Positions 59,329-64,000 of a stretch of 64,000 bases of DNA are shown here, piece after piece. The notes under the pieces are model-generated. The model did not search any database. It was not told the DNA's origin and saw only the letters and a list, made by a program, of their open reading frames with translations. The stretch lies in NCBI GenBank assembly GCA_947451525.1, contig CANFZM010000002.1, positions 124,001 to 188,000 of the forward strand, in the 5' to 3' direction. Position 1 is the stretch's first letter. The number at the start of each line of letters is the position of its first letter. The translations under genes and the position numbers were made by a program. The stretch comes from Flavobacteriaceae bacterium. Its GTDB lineage: Bacteria > Bacteroidota > Bacteroidia > Flavobacteriales > Flavobacteriaceae.

Positions 59329-59985
59329 TTATAAATTTGATTTATTGAAAACAGAATTAAAATTGGAATTTATAATTTCTTTCAAATCTTCTATTGGTAT
59401 GTTTTTATATTTTGCTGCTAAGGTATAAACTTCTTCTAAGGTTTCTTCTATGGTATCCGTTTCTAAAAAAAATCTATCGTTGGGGATGGATTGAAAAACC
59501 GACTCTAATTCGGGATTTCGTAATAAATATTTTCCGAAAGATAGATACAATCCGTTATCGAATAATTGTTTGGCTACTTGTTGGTTTTTAGAAAATCCGT
59601 GGATAATTATTGGAACCGAAATTTGTAATCGGTTTTTAATTGCAATTAATTCGTCAAAGGCCGCAACTAAATGCAATACTAAAGGCTTTTGGTACTTTTC
59701 GGCAAGGGTAATTTGTTTTTCAAAAACTGCTATTTGTACTGCCATCGGAATTTCGATTCGTTTGTCTAATCCGCATTCGCCAAGGGCTAAGCATTGTTTT
59801 AGTTGTAATTTTTCTTCAATGATTTTTAAATCACTTTCCAATCGGCTTTCGTTTATATACCACGGATGGATTCCGATAGAATAGTTCGGAATTGCCGCAT
59901 CAAATTCCCATGGATATTGATTGACCAATTCTAAAGTGTTAGGATTGTTGGAAAATTTGTGGGTATGTAAATTGAAAAATTGCAT
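59329..59985 (-). CDS. TatD-family metal-dependent hydrolase
   Basis: A 218-residue TIM-barrel protein of the TatD family. It has NLHTHKFS at the N-terminus (HxH metal motif), ALGECGLDKRI near 90, LVLHLVAAFDEL near 125, IIHGFSKN near 150 and FFLETDT near 190. These are metal ligands for a DNase or exonuclease-type activity. The protein is shorter than TatD (about 260), as is normal in this flavobacterial group. It is followed by tcdA. Confidence 0.87.
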   Translation of the reverse strand: MQFFNLHTHKFSNNPNTLELVNQYPWEFDAAIPNYSIGIHPWYINESRLESDLKIIEEKLQLKQCLALGECGLDKRIEIPMAVQIAVFEKQITLAEKYQKPLVLHLVAAFDELIAIKNRLQISVPIIIHGFSKNQQVAKQLFDNGLYLSFGKYLLRNPELESVFQSIPNDRFFLETDTIEETLEEVYTLAAKYKNIPIEDLKEIINSNFNSVFNKSNL

Positions 59986-60062
59986 GGAACAAAATTAATT
60001 TATAAAAACAGAAATTCACAAGTTCTCCTAAATTTTATTTTGGCTAAATGTTTACTGGTAAG

Positions 60063-60155
60063 TTTAGCCCAGATAGCAGCGGAAATCCTTTTCTTTTTTT
60101 TCTTTAAAAAAAGAAAAGATTGAAGTGTATAGCTGGAAATAGCTCCTGAAAAAAA
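60063..60155. repeat. Dispersed intergenic repeat with internal hairpin
   Basis: TTAGCCCAGATAGCAGCGG followed by AAATCC resembles 23314-23339. A perfect A/T hairpin follows (CTTTTCTTTTTTT with its inverted copy around 60088-60118), then AGCTGGAAATAGCTCCTGAA. This is a typical flavobacterial intergenic element and lies just before the MFS promoter. Confidence 0.65.
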
Positions 60156-60158
60156 TTG

Positions 60159-60166
60159 TAGCTTTG
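60159..60166 (+). promoter_or_regulatory. -7 box upstream of the MFS gene
   Basis: TAGCTTTG fits TAnnTTTG, 19 bp upstream of the ATG at 60186. Confidence 0.5.
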
Positions 60167-60185
60167 CAATTATTGAATTTTAAAA

Positions 60186-61406
60186 ATGATTAAAAACGCA
60201 CTTCGAAAATATTTAAACAATTTCAAAGGATTTTCGAGAGAAATCTGGATACTTACGCTCGTGACGTTTATCAATCGTGCGGGGACGATGGTATTGCCGT
60301 TTTTGTCGAAATATTTAAAGGAAGATTTGGATTTCTCTTACAGTCAGGTGGGTTGGATTATGGTGTGTTTTGGTGCTGGATCGATGGTTGGATCTTGGCT
60401 TGGCGGAAAATTATCGGATAAAATTGGGTTTTATAGAATCATGATTTTTAGTTTACTTACCTCTGGGCTAGCATTTTTTGTAATGCAATACATCACGACG
60501 TTTTTTGGACTTTGTATTTATATGTTTTTACTGATGGTGGTTGCCGATATGTTTCGACCGGCAATGTTTGTTTCGCTGAATGTGTATGCTAAACCCGAAA
60601 ATAGAACGCGTGCCTTGACTTTGGTGCGGTTGGCCGTGAATCTTGGATTTGCTGCCGGACCTGCATTGGGTGGATTAATCATTATGAATATTGGTTACAA
60701 AGGATTGTTTTGGGTGGATGGCGCTACGTGTATTATTGCTATTTTGATCTTTTGGATAAAAGTTAAAGAAAAGAAAGGCCCACTGATTTCGAAGGAAGAA
60801 AAACAAAGTTTGGAAGCCGACCGGGAATCGGTTTTTAAAGATCGTCCGTTTTGGATATTTTTGATTAGTTGTGTGATTTCGGGGGTGTTGTTTTTTCAAC
60901 TTTTCACTACGTTGCCATTGTACCATAGGGAACAATTTGACATGACCGAGTTGCAAACGGGGCTGCTCTTAACGATGAATGGGATTTTGATTTTCTTTCT
61001 TGAAATGCCGATTGTGGGTTATGTGGAGCGTAACAAAATTGATAAGGTTAAAATGGTGACTCTTGGCTGTTTGCTTATGGCCATTAGTCTGTATTTGCTG
61101 TTAATTAATACTTGGGTGGGAATTTTGGTGGTGATGATGGTGTTTATGACGTTTGCCGAAATGTTTGTTTTTCCGTTTTCCAATTCTTTTGCGATGAGCA
61201 GAGCGCCCAAAGGTCACGAAGGAAGATACATGGCGATATTTACCATGAGTTATAGCATGGCACATATATTAAGCGCCAAATTGGGCATGGGAATTATTGA
61301 CCATTGGGGATATCAAGCCAATTGGGCTTTTATGGGAACTTTAGGTGTGGTGGCTTTTGTGCTGGGAATTTGGACGATGAAGTTAGTTAAAAATGAAACT
61401 ATATAA
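60186..61406 (+). CDS. MFS transporter, drug-exporter type
   Basis: A 406-residue major facilitator with 12 helices. The conserved loop 2-3 motif is WLGGKLSDKIGFYRI near residue 78, and RLAVNLGFAAGPALGGLI near residue 148 resembles motif C of drug:H+ antiporters. The N-terminus MIKNALRKYLNNFKGFSREIWILTLVTFINRAGTMVLPFL matches YjiJ/MdtH-like exporters. The substrate is not known. It is a single gene with its own promoter. Confidence 0.88.
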   Translation: MIKNALRKYLNNFKGFSREIWILTLVTFINRAGTMVLPFLSKYLKEDLDFSYSQVGWIMVCFGAGSMVGSWLGGKLSDKIGFYRIMIFSLLTSGLAFFVMQYITTFFGLCIYMFLLMVVADMFRPAMFVSLNVYAKPENRTRALTLVRLAVNLGFAAGPALGGLIIMNIGYKGLFWVDGATCIIAILIFWIKVKEKKGPLISKEEKQSLEADRESVFKDRPFWIFLISCVISGVLFFQLFTTLPLYHREQFDMTELQTGLLLTMNGILIFFLEMPIVGYVERNKIDKVKMVTLGCLLMAISLYLLLINTWVGILVVMMVFMTFAEMFVFPFSNSFAMSRAPKGHEGRYMAIFTMSYSMAHILSAKLGMGIIDHWGYQANWAFMGTLGVVAFVLGIWTMKLVKNETI

Positions 61407-61413
61407 TGGTTGA

Positions 61414-61440
61414 CACGAATTTCACGAATTTTCACGAATT
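61414..61440 (+). repeat. TTCACGAATT tandem repeat
   Basis: CACGAAT, TTCACGAATT and TTCACGAATT follow each other in the spacer after the MFS gene. This is another flavobacterial intergenic repeat type. Confidence 0.75.
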
Positions 61441-61517
61441 AATTATAGGTTAGATTTCACAAATTCAATCTTCCTTTGGAAGATTTCTTTTTAAAACCAT
61501 TAAGGGATTAAGGTGTA

Positions 61518-62066
61518 TTAAGATTGTAAATACGCTCTTTTTATTTCTTGAAAAGTTTTATTTGTGGTGATTAATTGCTCGATGATTTCTTTTCGAAGCA
61601 CTTCAATAGATTCTTCTTTTAGATGTTTGGTCCAAGCGGTTTCTTCCAACAAGGTTCTTATTTGCTTGAGGAGTTTTGTGGTTTCTGTGGCTGTTCGCAA
61701 TACTTTATCCGGAGAGTATTTTTCGTTTTTAAAATGATTGAAATGTGCCGATAGTGTATTGTAATCTACTTCAATAAAATAAAGTTTTTCAAAATCATTA
61801 TCGGGATAAAAATCGCACCAATTGGCATAGCCCAGTTTGGTTCTGCCTTTGTTAGCAGTATTGGAAATCAACCTCCACTTGCAATTGGCAGCCCTGCCCC
61901 AATGGTTGGAATATCTATAGACACCTCCAACTACAAAGTAATAACTACTACCCGATTTGCTTTTGTAATGCAACTTTAAATCGTTTAAAACATCTAATGC
62001 AACTTCCTGAAAAATGCAGAACGTGTGTTTGTGAAAATTAGTCTTGTTGTAGATTTTTGCTTGCAT
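61518..62066 (-). CDS. Conserved protein of unknown function
   Basis: A 182-residue soluble protein. The N-terminal half has FCIFQEVALDVLNDLKLHYKSKSGSSYYFV and a WGRAANCKWRLISNTANKGRTKLGYANWCDFYPDNDFEKLYFIEVDYNTLSAHF core, rich in aromatic and basic residues. The C-terminal 60 residues are helical. No domain is recognised. It is divergent from the BlaI-type regulator gene, so it may lie under that operator as well. Confidence 0.65.
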   Translation of the reverse strand: MQAKIYNKTNFHKHTFCIFQEVALDVLNDLKLHYKSKSGSSYYFVVGGVYRYSNHWGRAANCKWRLISNTANKGRTKLGYANWCDFYPDNDFEKLYFIEVDYNTLSAHFNHFKNEKYSPDKVLRTATETTKLLKQIRTLLEETAWTKHLKEESIEVLRKEIIEQLITTNKTFQEIKRAYLQS

Positions 62067-62180
62067 TTAATTTATTTGAATGTTGCAAAAGTAGTATAAT
62101 TTAAATTAAAGATTGGGTCTCCATTATTGAGTATTACAATATAGATTTTTCTTACAAAACCAATAGCAAACGTTAAATTT

Positions 62181-62224
62181 AGTTAAATAACTATAAAAAT
62201 AGTTGTGTAACTAAAAATATAGTT
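62181..62224. promoter_or_regulatory. Tandem BlaI/MecI-type operators
   Basis: AGTT/AACT blocks occur at 62181, 62189, 62201, 62209 and 62221, alternating in orientation with spacings 8, 12, 8 and 12 bp. AACTAT-AAAA-ATAGTT (62189-62204) is a perfect palindrome. The array is 40 bp upstream of the BlaI-like start, consistent with autoregulation. Confidence 0.65.
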
Positions 62225-62263
62225 ATATGTTTGTTTCATAGTAATGAATTAAAAATCAAACCC

Positions 62264-62623
62264 ATGCAAAAGTTAACCAATAAAGAAGAAGAAATAATGC
62301 ATATTTTATGGAAGTTAAAAAAGGCTTTTGTAAAAGATGTGATGGCTGAAATAACCGAAGAGCAACCACATTATAATACACTTTCCACCATCGTCAGAAA
62401 CCTAGAAGAAAAAGGCTATGTTGGACATAATGCTTATGGAAATACCCACCAATATTTCCCACTTATAGCATTAGAAGATTATCGAAATACTTTCATGAAT
62501 ACGGCTATTGAGAATTACTTTAATAATTCTTATAAAAATATGGTTTCCTTTTTTGCAGAAGAAGATAAAATTTCGGCAAAAGAATTACGGGAGATTTTGG
62601 AGATTATTGAAAATAGAAAATAA
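62264..62623 (+). CDS. BlaI/MecI/CopY-family transcriptional repressor
   Basis: A 119-residue winged-helix repressor. MQKLTNKEEEIMHILWKLKKAFVKDVMAEITEEQPHYNTLSTIVRNLEEKGYVGHNAYGNTHQYFPLI is the family signature (HTH about 28-60), followed by the dimerisation helix. I chose the ATG at 62264; one at 62231 adds 11 residues before the conserved start. It is followed 20 bp later by a BlaR1-like membrane peptidase gene that would inactivate it. The inducing signal is unknown. Confidence 0.9.
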   Translation: MQKLTNKEEEIMHILWKLKKAFVKDVMAEITEEQPHYNTLSTIVRNLEEKGYVGHNAYGNTHQYFPLIALEDYRNTFMNTAIENYFNNSYKNMVSFFAEEDKISAKELREILEIIENRK

Positions 62624-62643
62624 GGATATAAATTCTATAAATT

Positions 62644-64000
62644 ATGCAAGAATTAATTATTTATCTTTTAAAAGCAAGCGGCTTGCTAGTTGCATTCTTT
62701 TTGGCGTATCATTTATTGTTACGCAAAGAAACTTTTTTCTCAAGCAATCGTTGGTTTTTACTATTCGGATTGGTTGCTTCTGCCCTATTACCCTTGCTGT
62801 TTTTCAAGAAAATAGTTTATGTAGAACGACCTAAAATTTCAATTGAAGATTTAATTGCAATGTCCAATAATCCGAAAGTACTACCAATTAAAACTATTGC
62901 TCCTACATTAGAAACTATAGATTGGCTTCAAGTAGTTGCTTTTGGATATGGCTTTGTGGCTTTACTACTTTTAGTTAGAGTAATTGTCAATATTTATTCC
63001 ATCAGCAGATTATTAAAAAATAAAGTGGTTCAAAAAGAAAATAGTTTTTCTTTAATTGATTTAAAGGAAGACATCGCTCCGTTTTCATTTTTCAATTTCA
63101 TTGTTTTCAATTCGAATTTGTATTCTCAAAATGAATTAGATAGCATCTTATTACATGAAAAAGTGCATAGCCGTCAGAAGCATTCATTAGATGTTTTACT
63201 AGTACATTTATTTACAATAGTTTTTTGGATAAACCCAATAGTATGGTTATATAAAAAAGCGGTTATTCAAAATTTAGAATTCATTGCTGATAGCAAAGCA
63301 ATCCAACATATAGAAGATAAAAAAGCCTATCAAAAAGCGCTTTTAAAGGTAGTTTCTCATCAAAACTGCTTACCAATTACTAATCATTTTTATCAATCAT
63401 TAATCAAAAAACGAATCGTTATGTTAAACAAAAATCAATCCCACAAAAGAAGTTCTTGGAAATACGCAGTAGTAATTCCGGCATTAATTGCCTTTGTATT
63501 TTTATTTCAAATAAAAGTAGTGGCACAAGAAAAGGAAGAAAAAAATCCTTCAAAAGCAGTAAGTGCGATAGCAGTTGGTTATTCAACTGATAAAAATGCT
63601 ACTGACGAAGAAATGGAAAACGATACTAAAACGGCCAAAGAACAATTGGGTATCGATTATAAATTTTCTAATGTTAAACGAAATGACAAAGGCGAAATTA
63701 TTGCTATTAAAATTGAATACAAAACAAAAGAAGGTAAATTGGGTAAAATTGAATTGGATTCCGATAATCCAATAGAGACCATTTACTTTAATGCCGATGG
63801 GGATAAAGTGGGGTTTTCAAAAAATGGATTTCATGATGCATCTGATGAAAATAATACCACAGTGGGAATAAATTATAAGGATGCCATCAACTTGATAAAA
63901 CAAAATAATGACGAACGCGCCAATGCTGTTGCTATTCCAAATAACAATGAAGTATCCTTTGTAACTAAAAATGAAAACAACGATGATGTTGTAGTCATTC
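62644..64000 (+). CDS. M56-family (BlaR1/MecR1-like) membrane metallopeptidase, truncated by window end
   Basis: The frame is open from ATG 62644 to the window end (452 codons). It has membrane helices near residues 5-22, 36-52, 97-117 and 184-202 and then the zinc protease motif LLHEKVHSRQ (HExxH) near residue 178. A downstream Glu lies in FIADSKAIQ near 220, and a further helix (SSWKYAVVIPALIAFVFLF) near 278. The periplasmic C-terminal part contains repeated GDKVG/DEN segments and continues beyond the window. It would sense a signal and cleave the BlaI-type repressor encoded just upstream. Confidence 0.88.
   Translation, partial: MQELIIYLLKASGLLVAFFLAYHLLLRKETFFSSNRWFLLFGLVASALLPLLFFKKIVYVERPKISIEDLIAMSNNPKVLPIKTIAPTLETIDWLQVVAFGYGFVALLLLVRVIVNIYSISRLLKNKVVQKENSFSLIDLKEDIAPFSFFNFIVFNSNLYSQNELDSILLHEKVHSRQKHSLDVLLVHLFTIVFWINPIVWLYKKAVIQNLEFIADSKAIQHIEDKKAYQKALLKVVSHQNCLPITNHFYQSLIKKRIVMLNKNQSHKRSSWKYAVVIPALIAFVFLFQIKVVAQEKEEKNPSKAVSAIAVGYSTDKNATDEEMENDTKTAKEQLGIDYKFSNVKRNDKGEIIAIKIEYKTKEGKLGKIELDSDNPIETIYFNADGDKVGFSKNGFHDASDENNTTVGINYKDAINLIKQNNDERANAVAIPNNNEVSFVTKNENNDDVVVI

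Overview
The window is a stretch of a low-GC Bacteroidota chromosome, almost certainly Flavobacterium or a close relative in the Flavobacteriaceae. The evidence is the gliding-motility genes gldF and gldG, a type IX secretion sorting domain, promoters with the Bacteroidota -7 box TAnnTTTG, and a familiar gene order (tsaD-rsmE, DUF3822-rsmD, sixA-ppk1-ppx, gldFG-dnaN). No tRNA, rRNA operon or CRISPR array was seen. The RNase P RNA gene rnpB is present.

Layout. 1-6025: the end of tsaD, then rsmE, a thioredoxin-like protein, a DUF4159 protein, an AI-2E-family permease, a THUMP-like methyltransferase and two small envelope proteins, all on the + strand. 6029-10181: an SF1 helicase, the DUF3822-rsmD pair, a ferredoxin reductase-like flavoprotein and rnpB. 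10182-11932: dnaX, in which gamma and tau are separated by an A10 slippery run with a -1 shift. 11987-19065, on the - strand: a peptidase-like lipoprotein, the polyphosphate operon, a CAP lipoprotein, pdxH and phoH. 19174-28012: SAM hydroxide adenosyltransferase, an ABM monooxygenase, gldFG, dnaN, a HigBA-like toxin-antitoxin pair, a universal stress protein and mnmE.

28013-52792 is interpreted as one integrated genomic island of about 24.8 kb. A tyrosine recombinase lies just inside mnmE. The last 18 bases of mnmE (TTCTGTATCGGCAAATAG), which are the classic SGI1-type target, are matched at 14 of 18 positions by 52775-52792 (TCCTGTATCGGAAAGTAA), which still spells C-I-G-K-stop. Inside are (a) a recombination and replication module with two zinc-finger/HTH proteins, a DUF3987-like ATPase, a Toprim-like primase protein and iteron-like repeats; (b) a probable anti-phage operon made of a type IIG restriction-methylase, a Rad50-like ATPase with a zinc hook, and an HNH-like nuclease; (c) an RND efflux system with a two-component regulator and envelope proteins.

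52928-64000 returns to chromosomal genes: a cysteine-less thioredoxin-fold lipoprotein, an SRPBCC-SDR-photolyase operon, a HAD phosphatase, tcdA, a TatD nuclease, an MFS exporter, and a BlaI/BlaR-type regulator-protease pair with a tandem operator array. The last gene is cut by the window end.

A recurring feature is short repeats with a 7-bp period. They occur in spacers (TTTTGGG x6, TTGGAAT x3) and also inside the coding sequences of tau and mnmE. Several other dispersed intergenic repeats and one 105-bp MITE-like palindrome are also present.
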